A stretch of 17,808 nucleotides of DNA from Chlamydiota bacterium (GTDB lineage Bacteria; Chlamydiota; Chlamydiia; Chlamydiales; Rhabdochlamydiaceae), in assembly GCA_027348355.1 (NCBI GenBank), contig DAIEPN010000202.1:1-17808 (forward strand), given 5' to 3'. Below are positions 1 through 6,638 of this stretch, piece by piece. The number at the start of each line of letters is the position of its first letter. The first letter of the stretch is position 1. The position numbers were made by a program, and so were the translations under genes. The notes under the pieces are model-generated. The model was not told where the DNA came from and made no database searches. It was given only the letters and a program-made list of their open reading frames with translations.

Positions 1-77
1 ACACTAAGGAGAAACGGTAATCTATTTTTTAGATTTTGTCAGATTAAATTAGGTTTAGTACACTTAAACATACTTTC

Positions 78-1139
78 TTATGCTTTTTTTTGTCCTACAA
101 TGTAATAGCTTGTTGTGACAAGTCTTAAGCGATCTGCTTCAACAAATGCTTCTCCATCTTTTGTTAAACGATCGAAGAGAGCTTTAAAATGAGCTGGGAG
201 TACTTTGCATTTCACAAGGAAGTTAATCCATTTTGCTACACGGGTATAGAATTTATCAGCATTTTCAATCAGTGGTGCTTGCAGCCCATCTATACTAGCA
301 TTTTCATCTATCAAGATTTCAAATCCAGCTTCTTTCATGAGGTTTACATATTGTTCTGAAGAAGGACTTCCAATTGCACCAATTAAAGGTTTGATCCTCT
401 TCATCAAATCAGCATGATACGGATCTTTCTCGTCATATTTACTAAGTGTTACCCAATCCAGGCATGCAAATTTTGCACCTGGTTTGAGCATACGATAAAT
501 CTCTTTAAGAAGTTTTCCTAAATCTTTCGATAAACTAAAAGCCTGTATTTGATAGATAGCGTCAAAAGAATTGTCAGCAAAAGGATATGGAATGTCGTTC
601 ATATCCCCTTTTTGAAAGTGGCATTGATTAGATAGGCCATTTCCTGCAGCAAAACGCCTTGCAGATTCTAATTGAGTTGTATCAATATTTATTCCAGTAA
701 CATGTGCACCTGTATAAGAAGCCATATGATTTGCAACACGTCCCCTTCCACATCCTATATCCAAAACCTTGTCCCCTTTTTTGATACCAAGGTCCTGTGC
801 CATTTTTCTTTCAAATAGAGTTTGATTTGTAATGATACTCTTAGAAAGATCGATTGCAGGAGGAATATACATCTTTTCTACTTGGCCGATCGAGCAAAGA
901 TGGTTAAGCACGCTATAATAATCGACTAGCTTTCTCTGAATTTCCTTGTAATAATCTTTTCCCATATCTTTTATCAACTGATCTTCATTGACCCAATCAT
1001 GATCGTAGATATTGTATGAATTTAGAAATGCATCAATTTTCTCTGGAGGGAGTGTATATAAAGTTTTGAATGACTTCATAACCGTGGACATTCTATACAA
1101 CTTAAATTGCAGCTTAGATTGAACACTAACTTGTGACAT
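78..1139 (-). CDS. Sterol C-24-methyltransferase-like SAM-dependent methyltransferase
   Basis: This is a 353-residue class I SAM methyltransferase. The SAM-binding glycine loop VLDIGCGRGR is at residues 125-134, the acidic motif after strand 2 (GINID) is near 149-153, NSFDAIY is near 190-196, and LKPG is at 218-221. Features outside the SAM core suggest the Erg6/SMT family rather than UbiE. A paired tyrosine (Y74-Y75) precedes the core at the distance seen in sterol methyltransferases, and an aromatic CLDWV...KYDEKDP stretch at 226-240 resembles the Erg6 segment 'YEWVMTDKYD'. Known SMTs add a methyl group to C-24 of a sterol side chain. No sterol-synthesis gene is visible here, so host sterol as substrate is an inference. 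The start is supported by AAGGAG about 6 bases before the ATG. The gene is monocistronic as far as can be seen. Another lipid or small-molecule methyltransferase remains possible. Confidence 0.75.
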   Translation of the reverse strand: MSQVSVQSKLQFKLYRMSTVMKSFKTLYTLPPEKIDAFLNSYNIYDHDWVNEDQLIKDMGKDYYKEIQRKLVDYYSVLNHLCSIGQVEKMYIPPAIDLSKSIITNQTLFERKMAQDLGIKKGDKVLDIGCGRGRVANHMASYTGAHVTGINIDTTQLESARRFAAGNGLSNQCHFQKGDMNDIPYPFADNSFDAIYQIQAFSLSKDLGKLLKEIYRMLKPGAKFACLDWVTLSKYDEKDPYHADLMKRIKPLIGAIGSPSSEQYVNLMKEAGFEILIDENASIDGLQAPLIENADKFYTRVAKWINFLVKCKVLPAHFKALFDRLTKDGEAFVEADRLRLVTTSYYIVGQKKA

Positions 1140-1419
1140 TGTGACTCCTTTAACTGTCTTTCAGCTTTAGGTTAATTTCAAATGCAAATTGATTCGTTTG
1201 CCTAGTTGGGCCTTTCCCAAAAAGGCAAAAAATTCCTTAAAAGGCCTGTTCCAGATCTACTAGAGGGATGAACCTCGTGTAATTTCTGTTTTCGATTAAA
1301 TTTTAATTTTTACATCTTCTTTGAATAAAACACTATATTGATTTAAATGTTCTCATCAAGAAAACCAATAACCAAAAACGAGGAATAAAAGTCTAAGAGT
1401 GGTTTCTAGGGGTTTTCTG

Positions 1420-1959
1420 CTACGATTTAATAAAGAATAATTTTTGGACGAGCGAGGTATCAGTGCATTGGTTGCACTTAATTTCAAAAAAATACAAAAG
1501 CTGCCATTTTTGCGTTTTCTCAGCTTGTCTATTATCAGGGATATCCCATGGTGGATACACCCTTATTGCGCGCTTTCCTCCTTCCCCATCTTTCGACACA
1601 ATATCCTTTTCGCAGAGCACTTCCTTTGGGAATACAAATTGGCCAAAATGATCTCCTCTTCGAACGCTGATAACAAAAAGATCGACTGGGTCTGCCCTAT
1701 CATAGGGCCGAATAGGACCGGTCCCGATCCTCTTCCACAAAGCAACAAACTGCCCGATCTTGGTCTGTGTGATCCTTGCTACACGGAACTTAATACGTAA
1801 CTTGTTCATCTCAAATTCAAGCGCACCGTGCTCTTGGCTTTCGACCTCTCTTCTCAATTTGACAATTGACAGTCCGCTTGATTTATATGCAAATTTTTGC
1901 GCAGTGAAAAGGTCAAGATGACCTATTTCGAACAAGTCCTGCTCATTTTCTTCACTCAT
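1420..1959 (-). CDS. MepB family protein
   Basis: The 179-residue protein matches my memory of the MepB family (named after the third gene of the Staphylococcus aureus mepRAB efflux operon). Conserved stretches are RIKFRVARITQTKIGQFVALWKR (about residues 54-76), GPIRPYD, DLFVISVRRGDHFGQFVFPK, GGKRAIRVYPPWD and KTQKWQLLYFFEI near the C-terminus. It is a soluble, basic protein with no signal peptide. The biochemical function of MepB is not settled, so none is assigned. No convincing Shine-Dalgarno sequence lies before the chosen ATG, so the start is less certain than for its neighbours. In this window it lies about 2 kb from an efflux gene of a different family (MFS rather than MATE). Open frames on the opposite strand across this gene are shadows. 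Confidence 0.82.
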   Translation of the reverse strand: MSEENEQDLFEIGHLDLFTAQKFAYKSSGLSIVKLRREVESQEHGALEFEMNKLRIKFRVARITQTKIGQFVALWKRIGTGPIRPYDRADPVDLFVISVRRGDHFGQFVFPKEVLCEKDIVSKDGEGGKRAIRVYPPWDIPDNRQAEKTQKWQLLYFFEIKCNQCTDTSLVQKLFFIKS

Positions 1960-2023
1960 GGGCGTGCCAGTAAAAATTTGTGGTGAACGCTACAAAAAAA
2001 TTCTGAAATAATTTGTTCGCTTT

Positions 2024-2560
2024 TTATTTTTTTTTCGAAGTGAGCTTGATCACATCGCCATCCACTACGAAAACACCATTGCCGCAATGATGAATTGTAC
2101 GTGGGGCTTTTTTAGTAGGTCTAATCCAAACTTTCACCACTTCTAAAATAAACATGTTATACTTTTCTACCATTTTCATATCGATTACTTTGCATTCAAG
2201 ATTAGCATAACACTCTGTAAGAAGAGGAGCTTTCACCTTTGAAGCAGGCTCCTCTAAAAGAGGAAATTCCTCAAACTTATTAACTTTACTACCTGAAGTA
2301 TTTCCAACCTCTACTACTTTTTTAGCAAGTTCGACGGTTGGTATACTGAGAACACATTCCTTTGATTTCTTTAAAAGATTAAAAGAATGTCTTTGTTTTT
2401 TTACTACGCATGCCAAAATAGGTGGGGTGAACCCAATCATCATATGCCATGACAGAGCCATAACATTGGTCTCTTCCTTGAAGGAAGTTGAAAGCATTAA
2501 CACAGGTCCGTGTTCCAAAAGTTGATTTACTTTTGATAAAGGAAAGTTTTTTTTAGGCAT
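2024..2560 (-). CDS. Flavin reductase-like domain protein (FMN-binding split barrel)
   Basis: The 178-residue protein has the layout of flavin reductase-like or flavoredoxin-type FMN-binding split-barrel proteins. The N-terminal LEHGPVLMLST strand is followed by TNVMALSWHMMIGFTPPILA (about residues 31-50), where this family contacts FMN. ECVLSIPT follows at 68-75, then a GNTSGSKVNKF loop near 86-96, and the C-terminal HHCGNGVFVVDG at 157-168. Members reduce or carry flavin, often supplying reduced flavin to a partner monooxygenase. Such a partner is conceivable in the ABM-domain gene 230 bases upstream, but this is inference. GAGGG lies about 12 bases before the ATG, a longish spacing. There is no signal peptide, so it should be cytoplasmic. 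Confidence 0.8.
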   Translation of the reverse strand: MPKKNFPLSKVNQLLEHGPVLMLSTSFKEETNVMALSWHMMIGFTPPILACVVKKQRHSFNLLKKSKECVLSIPTVELAKKVVEVGNTSGSKVNKFEEFPLLEEPASKVKAPLLTECYANLECKVIDMKMVEKYNMFILEVVKVWIRPTKKAPRTIHHCGNGVFVVDGDVIKLTSKKK

Positions 2561-2790
2561 AGTTTGAAAATCCCTCTGAAAATTGGGATAGTAAGAAACT
2601 TGTGTATTTTGCGCAAGTCCAACACAATATCCATCATTTCAAAACTTAAATCAAATCCTTGATTCAACCACTCCATTTTTCCTCTATACACAAGATGTAA
2701 TGTTTTAACCAAATAGGAGTATCTATATGGCTTAGAGCCTCATCTAAAGTCAATCAATAGTGCTGCGGAACTTCAAGAGCGTCTTGGCTA

Positions 2791-3090
2791 CTATGCTATT
2801 TTTACTAGTCTTTGCCCCTGAATAGGACTTACTAAGCCATCCTTACACACTTCTTTTAAAATTTGTGTATACCCTTGAGCATGATAAGAATCATACGACT
2901 TTTGATCAGCAAAAACTTCATAGAGAAAAAGAGATTGGTCATTTGGATCGATCGATGCAGATAAAGAAAACACCTCACACCCAGGAATTTGTAAAACAAG
3001 AGGAATGATATCCTGAATCTTCTGCATAATTTCGACGTAGTATTCCGGTTTAGGGGTAATTTTTAAAAAATATACGATTGACTCGTTCAT
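2791..3090 (-). CDS. Antibiotic biosynthesis monooxygenase (ABM) domain protein
   Basis: This 99-residue protein is one dimeric ferredoxin-like ABM domain, the size of YgiN-type quinol monooxygenases. Visible hallmarks are the opening strand IVYFLKITPKPEYYVEIMQKI, the PGCEVFSLSASIDPNDQSLFLYEVFADQKSYDSYHAQGY segment that forms the central strands and helix, and a short C-terminal strand. Family members oxidise quinols or aromatic polyketides without metal or cofactor, and many have unknown substrates. The gene starts 27 bases after the second half of the MFS exporter on the same strand, so the two are probably co-transcribed. An AGG about 6 bases before the ATG supports the start. Confidence 0.8.
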   Translation of the reverse strand: MNESIVYFLKITPKPEYYVEIMQKIQDIIPLVLQIPGCEVFSLSASIDPNDQSLFLYEVFADQKSYDSYHAQGYTQILKEVCKDGLVSPIQGQRLVKIA

Positions 3091-3117
3091 AATTGCCTAC
3101 AATAGCTTTGAAAAACC

Positions 3118-3909
3118 TTAAATTTCCAATTTGCGTGTAGCTGGCGATAAATGCTGATTTCGTATGTACAGCATAACATAAAGCTCCAAACAAGCACCTG
3201 TGGATAAAATCGCAATTAGACTCATTGGTTTTGTACTTCCATCAAACAAGCTTGCTGCAATCCAAACAAGTCCTGAAGTTATAAGAAGTCGAAAAGATTG
3301 TGTAAAAGACATCGCGGAGCCAGTTAAATTTTCTCCTATGTAAAACATAGAATAAGTGAAATAGATTGTCATGGAAAGAGCGCTTCCAAAACTGGCGAGA
3401 GTCATGGTAGCGATGAGAAGCTGAGGAGAATTTATAGAGAAAATACTGAGAAGTCCCAAAGTGAGGATTCCAAGTAAATAAAATAGACTTCCAATTATTT
3501 TTGTCGTCATCATTCCTATTTTTTTTATTAAATAAGCAGCACCCATACTTCCTGCGAAAAAAGCGGCCATAATCGAGGCTTGGTAATATCCAAAAACCTC
3601 TTTTGCAACATGTAAATGATCTACAAAAATTAAAGACAGGTTGCTAATGAAAACAATGACAACACTGAACATTAAACACCAAATCACCGAGTGTGCCATA
3701 AATGGGAAATTAAGAAGGAGCAAACCGTAGTTTTTGAAAATGCTAGATAAGTTCAATTTGTTTCTTTTCTCTTTAGGGAGGGTTTCCTTAGTAAGGACCG
3801 CAGTACAAACAACTGTAATGATTGCTAGCGCCGCAATTAAATAAAAATTCATTCTCCAGCCCATATGCAAACTAATCCAATTCCCCATCATTGGAGCCAG
3901 CGCCATCAT
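3118..3909 (-). CDS. Bcr/CflA-type MFS exporter, C-terminal part (frame-split)
   Basis: These 263 residues form the C-terminal two thirds of a Bcr/CflA-type drug-resistance MFS transporter. They begin within membrane helix 5 (ALAPMMGNWI, followed by GWRMNFY) and contain the ETLPKEKR cytoplasmic stretch typical of Bcr, then about seven hydrophobic helices ending near residue 250. The first ATG overlaps the stop codon of the N-terminal part as ATGA, and GGAG lies 7 bases before it, so coupled re-initiation is physically possible. However, splitting an MFS protein inside helix 5 makes a one-base deletion, and hence a pseudogene or sequence error, the simpler reading. Read as one gene, 3118-4349 would encode about 410 residues, normal for the family. 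Confidence 0.7.
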   Translation of the reverse strand: MMALAPMMGNWISLHMGWRMNFYLIAALAIITVVCTAVLTKETLPKEKRNKLNLSSIFKNYGLLLLNFPFMAHSVIWCLMFSVVIVFISNLSLIFVDHLHVAKEVFGYYQASIMAAFFAGSMGAAYLIKKIGMMTTKIIGSLFYLLGILTLGLLSIFSINSPQLLIATMTLASFGSALSMTIYFTYSMFYIGENLTGSAMSFTQSFRLLITSGLVWIAASLFDGSTKPMSLIAILSTGACLELYVMLYIRNQHLSPATRKLEI

Positions 3910-4349
3910 ACCACAGCTCCATTGAGAACTGAGACGAGCCTAGAAGACCTTTCAGCTGGATACACATCAAATATAGTTGCAAGACCAGAGCTTACAATAG
4001 CGCCGCAACCTACACCTTGTAGAAACCGAAAAAGAATCATAAGGTTTAATGAGGCTGTCAAGGCGCATCCGATACTTCCTAACATAAAAATTGAAAGTCC
4101 TATGCAAAGAACAGGTTTTCTTCCATAGGAATCCGAGGCGGGACCAAAAAACAAGCACGATATGCATAGTCCTAAAAAATTCATGCTGAGAAGCATTTGG
4201 ATCGCATCTTCATTTGTTTTAAAATAGGTGACCATTTCAGGAAAGCTCGGAGTATAGATGTCGGTTTCAATGTAAAAAGTAATGAAAGCGAGTAACGTGA
4301 TCCCTAAGAATAAAACTTCTTGATATTTGCTTTTAAAAAAACAATTCAT
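3906..4349 (-). CDS. Bcr/CflA-type MFS exporter, N-terminal part (frame-split)
   Basis: This 147-residue segment carries the first four membrane helices of a Bcr/CflA-type MFS exporter. Helix 1 ends in DIYTPSFPEM. The loop 2-3 signature GPASDSYGRKP is at about residues 69-79, and helix 4 contains RFLQGVGCGA. It stops at TGA just where helix 5 should start (SVLNGAVV), and the sequence continues in the neighbouring frame one base back. The start is the ATG at 4349, because GAGAGAGG sits 5 bases before it; a TTG start five codons upstream would place that motif inside the gene. A promoter is visible 27 bases upstream. Family members are proton-driven exporters of drugs such as bicyclomycin or chloramphenicol. 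The substrate here cannot be told. Confidence 0.7.
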   Translation of the reverse strand: MNCFFKSKYQEVLFLGITLLAFITFYIETDIYTPSFPEMVTYFKTNEDAIQMLLSMNFLGLCISCLFFGPASDSYGRKPVLCIGLSIFMLGSIGCALTASLNLMILFRFLQGVGCGAIVSSGLATIFDVYPAERSSRLVSVLNGAVV

Positions 4350-4375
4350 ATCAACCTCTCTCAACTTACAAAACT

Positions 4376-4404
4376 AGGATAAAAGAAGAGTTTATGAATT
4401 GCAA
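4376..4404 (-). promoter_or_regulatory. Putative sigma-70-type promoter for the MFS gene
   Basis: Read on the minus strand, TTGCAA (4404-4399) is separated by 17 bases from TATCCT (4381-4376). Transcription would start near 4369 and leave a short leader of about 20 bases that holds the GAGAGG ribosome-binding site. The match is moderate in the -10 box, and no experimental support exists. Confidence 0.45.
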
Positions 4405-4437
4405 GGCAGGAAAAACTGAGACCCTCATAAAACATAA

Positions 4438-4469
4438 TCGACGATTACAACATACGCTGTAATCGTCGA
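4438..4469 (-). terminator. Perfect 12-bp hairpin between the histone-like gene and the MFS gene
   Basis: TCGACGATTACA (4438-4449) and its exact complement TGTAATCGTCGA (4458-4469) enclose an 8-base loop. On the minus strand it is followed by the T-rich TTATGTTTTATG. It lies downstream of the 25-codon basic gene and just before the MFS promoter, so it probably ends transcription from the former. It could instead be a processed RNA stem. Confidence 0.5.
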
Positions 4470-4474
4470 CTATT

Positions 4475-4510
4475 TACAAAACAAAATGTTAGTAAATCCG
4501 CGAAAGCGGA
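4475..4510 (-). terminator. Intrinsic-terminator-like hairpin directly behind the histone-like gene
   Basis: TCCGC (4497-4501) and GCGGA (4506-4510) form a 5-bp GC-rich stem with a 4-base loop. The hairpin starts 4 bases after the stop codon of the histone-like gene. On the minus strand it is followed by a T-rich tract (TTTACTAACATTTTGTTTTG). Together with the larger hairpin about 30 bases further on, it insulates the small gene from the exporter. Confidence 0.55.
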
Positions 4511-4514
4511 GTTA

Positions 4515-4592
4515 CTATTTTTTTGATTTGCTTTTTGCTTTTTTTGTAGCTGCTTTTTTAGGAGCTGCTTTTTTTGCTGCTTTCTTGGCCAT
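4515..4592 (-). CDS. 25-residue histone-like Lys/Ala-rich peptide
   Basis: The gene encodes only 25 residues: a run of Lys, Ala, Pro, Thr and Ser with KKAAKKAAPKKAATKK at residues 3-18. Twelve residues are lysine and none is acidic. It resembles the Lys/Ala repeat tails of chlamydial Hc2 (HctB) and eukaryotic histone H1. A DNA- or RNA-compacting role is an inference from composition. Three signals say it is a real gene: GAGG about 6 bases before the ATG, a stop directly followed by terminator-like hairpins, and open space of more than 150 bases on each side. It is either a full-length miniature nucleoid protein or the relic of a longer Hc2-like gene. The preceding sequence is AT-rich and I found no convincing promoter there. 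Confidence 0.6.
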   Translation of the reverse strand: MAKKAAKKAAPKKAATKKAKSKSKK

Positions 4593-4822
4593 AGTATCCT
4601 CTTTGTTTAGGGTGGCTTATTTTTTCATACATAATACAAAAAATTTAATTCAATAGATTCTTATATCCGCAAAAAAAAACACGTTTTACTTTTCTCAAGC
4701 TTCTAATCGAAGCCATGAATCTGATTAAAATATAGCTTAGATGTATACCAAAGATGCAACAACTTTTTTTACAAAAGATCAGATAAATGAAAATCACTAA
4801 ATAAAATAATGGAAGACATGCC

Positions 4823-5722
4823 TTACGAATTTCGAATTTTCATCCAGGTAAGTTCATGCTTGTTATGAAAAAGATGCAAAATAATACTTCCGGAAATTTC
4901 CTCAAATTCTCTGATGATATCATAATCAATCCCGCCCTGAAACTTGATTGTACACACGAAATTGACTTCAGGAGCACTCTCAATCCACTTTTTTATCCAT
5001 AAAAGAAGTTTTTCCGGATAACAAATTACATCGCTGAAAATCCAATCTAATTTAGGTAGATCTGACACACCAAGAGAAAAAGCATCTTTTTTTAAAAAAG
5101 TTACATTAGGAAGATTTGCAATGGAAGGAGCTAAAGGGGCCTTATCAACTGCAATCACATGAGCTCCTAGCTGTTGTAACACCCATGTCCAACTTCCAGG
5201 ACTTGCACCTACTTCTAAACATGTTTCAGATAGGTTTGGTAACTTCCCGATTCTTGTGAGAGCTTCCCAAAGCTTAAGATACGCCCTACTTGGAGGAATT
5301 TTGCTTTCTTGAAAATGCACCTCACCTTGTGCAAAAGGGCTTGAACAATGCGCGGAAGCCAAAAGAGTCTCCGAATCCAAAAGTGTCCAAGACCCTAATG
5401 GAGAAGTGGGCATCGTAGCTGGAAAAACAAGAGGTTTTGGAGAAAAATAGGGAAGACTGGAAGTGATAAGTCCTGCTCTTCGTATATTTTGGTAGGGATA
5501 CAGCGACCAAAGCTTTTGAAGTCCTCGAAGTTTTTTTGCTGCATCAGAAACAGAAGAAAAATGGATCACCTGCGGGTCAAACCAAATATTTTGTACCCAA
5601 TGTACTTTTTGTGGCGGGCCATCGGCCAAGATCAACCTGTCATACTGATGAAGAATATTCTTCAGTTCCTTTTTAAGGAGGTCTTCCATGTCAATAGGAG
5701 CTAGATACCCTGTTACTGTCAT
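4823..5722 (-). CDS. RlmM/FtsJ-like RNA ribose 2'-O-methyltransferase
   Basis: This 299-residue protein ends in a Rossmann methyltransferase domain like that of RlmM (23S rRNA C2498 2'-O-methyltransferase) and FtsJ/RrmJ. CLEVGASPGSW (168-178) is the SAM loop, with AVDKAP at 191-196. The K-D-K-E catalytic set of this superfamily can be assigned as K150 (in SRAYLK), D231 (in SDV), K260 (in CTIK) and E290 (in NKHE), so the enzyme looks intact. The N-terminal 140 residues, with W/Y-rich stretches and LYPYQNIRRAGLI, probably recognise RNA; they are shorter than in E. coli RlmM. The substrate is most likely rRNA. Its ATG overlaps the stop of the upstream SpoU-type methyltransferase as ATGA, which implies translational coupling. 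Confidence 0.8.
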   Translation of the reverse strand: MTVTGYLAPIDMEDLLKKELKNILHQYDRLILADGPPQKVHWVQNIWFDPQVIHFSSVSDAAKKLRGLQKLWSLYPYQNIRRAGLITSSLPYFSPKPLVFPATMPTSPLGSWTLLDSETLLASAHCSSPFAQGEVHFQESKIPPSRAYLKLWEALTRIGKLPNLSETCLEVGASPGSWTWVLQQLGAHVIAVDKAPLAPSIANLPNVTFLKKDAFSLGVSDLPKLDWIFSDVICYPEKLLLWIKKWIESAPEVNFVCTIKFQGGIDYDIIREFEEISGSIILHLFHNKHELTWMKIRNS

Positions 5723-6486
5723 GGCTTGGCCATATGCTGACGGAAATATTCACCCATGCAAAGACTTGTGGCAACAGACACATTCAAGCTTTCGACAAGC
5801 CCGCTACCTGGAATTTGAATTTTACTCATCGCCATTTTTAAAAAGGTATTACTAACTCCATGCGCTTCAGAACCGATTGCAAGAATAGATTTGGAAGGGA
5901 AAGAAAATTGATACAGAGAAACACCTCCATGGGAAGAAGTTCCAATGAAAGAAAATCCCCTTTTTTTCAATTGGTCCAGAGTTTGAATCGGTTTTGACAG
6001 AAGTACAAGCCTTACAATCTCAGCCCCTCCTTTAGCAATGCGGCAGGCGGATGGGGATAAAGCAGGCAACTTTCCTTCTTCTCCGAGGATATAAGGAATT
6101 CCAAAATGTGCGCAGCTACGCATAATGGATCCAAGGTTATGAGGATTTTGTACCCCATCTAAGTAAAGTAAACAGACTTTTTGATTTCCTTTTCCAAGAG
6201 AAGTCATCAACTCGTCCGGTGTTAAAAATGGCAATTCCCTTGCTAGGATACATACACCCTCATGATGGACAGAATCACTCACTTTATCGAGTTCAGCATC
6301 TGGGATGATATGATAGGCTTTTTTTTGCTGTGCGCACCATTTTAAAAGAGGGGTAAACGTATTTACATTAGACTGGTCCAGATAGACTCGAATGATATCT
6401 TGGGGCCTTTTCTCCCATAGAGATAAACAAGCATGGAGACCATAATATTTAAGCTCTTTTCTTTGCTTGTTTATTTTATTTTTCAT
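5719..6486 (-). CDS. SpoU/TrmH-family RNA 2'-O-methyltransferase (YfiF-like)
   Basis: This 255-residue SPOUT enzyme has all three SpoU motifs. Motif 1 is LDGVQNPHNLGSIMRSCAHFG (about 109-129, with N117 and R123). Motif 2 is LAIGSEAHGVS (202-212, with E207). Motif 3 is IQIPGSGLVESLNVSVA (223-239, with S233 and N235), which forms the SAM-binding knot. The N-terminal 80 residues form a substrate-binding domain (YYGLHACLSLWEKRP... HHEGVCIL) that resembles E. coli YfiF more than RlmB. The product is a ribose-methylated tRNA or rRNA nucleotide; which one cannot be read from sequence. AGGA about 5 bases before the ATG sets the start. It is the first gene of a two-gene unit with the RlmM-like enzyme, overlapping it by 4 bases. 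Confidence 0.85.
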   Translation of the reverse strand: MKNKINKQRKELKYYGLHACLSLWEKRPQDIIRVYLDQSNVNTFTPLLKWCAQQKKAYHIIPDAELDKVSDSVHHEGVCILARELPFLTPDELMTSLGKGNQKVCLLYLDGVQNPHNLGSIMRSCAHFGIPYILGEEGKLPALSPSACRIAKGGAEIVRLVLLSKPIQTLDQLKKRGFSFIGTSSHGGVSLYQFSFPSKSILAIGSEAHGVSNTFLKMAMSKIQIPGSGLVESLNVSVATSLCMGEYFRQHMAKP

Positions 6487-6638
6487 ACATCCTGTTTTTA
6501 AAATAATTTCTTCAATTCTTACTTATTTCATCTAAAAGATCATTGAGGAATTTTATGAAAGATTTAGCATTTTTCCAAAGGAAAAGTTCTCAAAGCATCT
6601 TTATTATTTTGTGGGTTCAATATTTCTTTATACTTCCT

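Noticed and set aside
1444..1800. 118-codon plus-strand frame across the MepB gene
   Set aside because: It is antisense to a clearly conserved MepB reading frame and shows no recognisable protein features.
4699..4713. 5-bp hairpin GCTTC/GAAGC downstream of the RlmM-like gene as a terminator
   Set aside because: The stem is short, more than 100 bases from the stop codon, and not followed by a T-run on the minus strand.
6571..6585. TTTTCC-AAA-GGAAAA inverted repeat after the acyltransferase gene as a terminator
   Set aside because: Only 6 AT-rich pairs with a 3-base loop, and no T-run where needed; chance is likely in AT-rich DNA.
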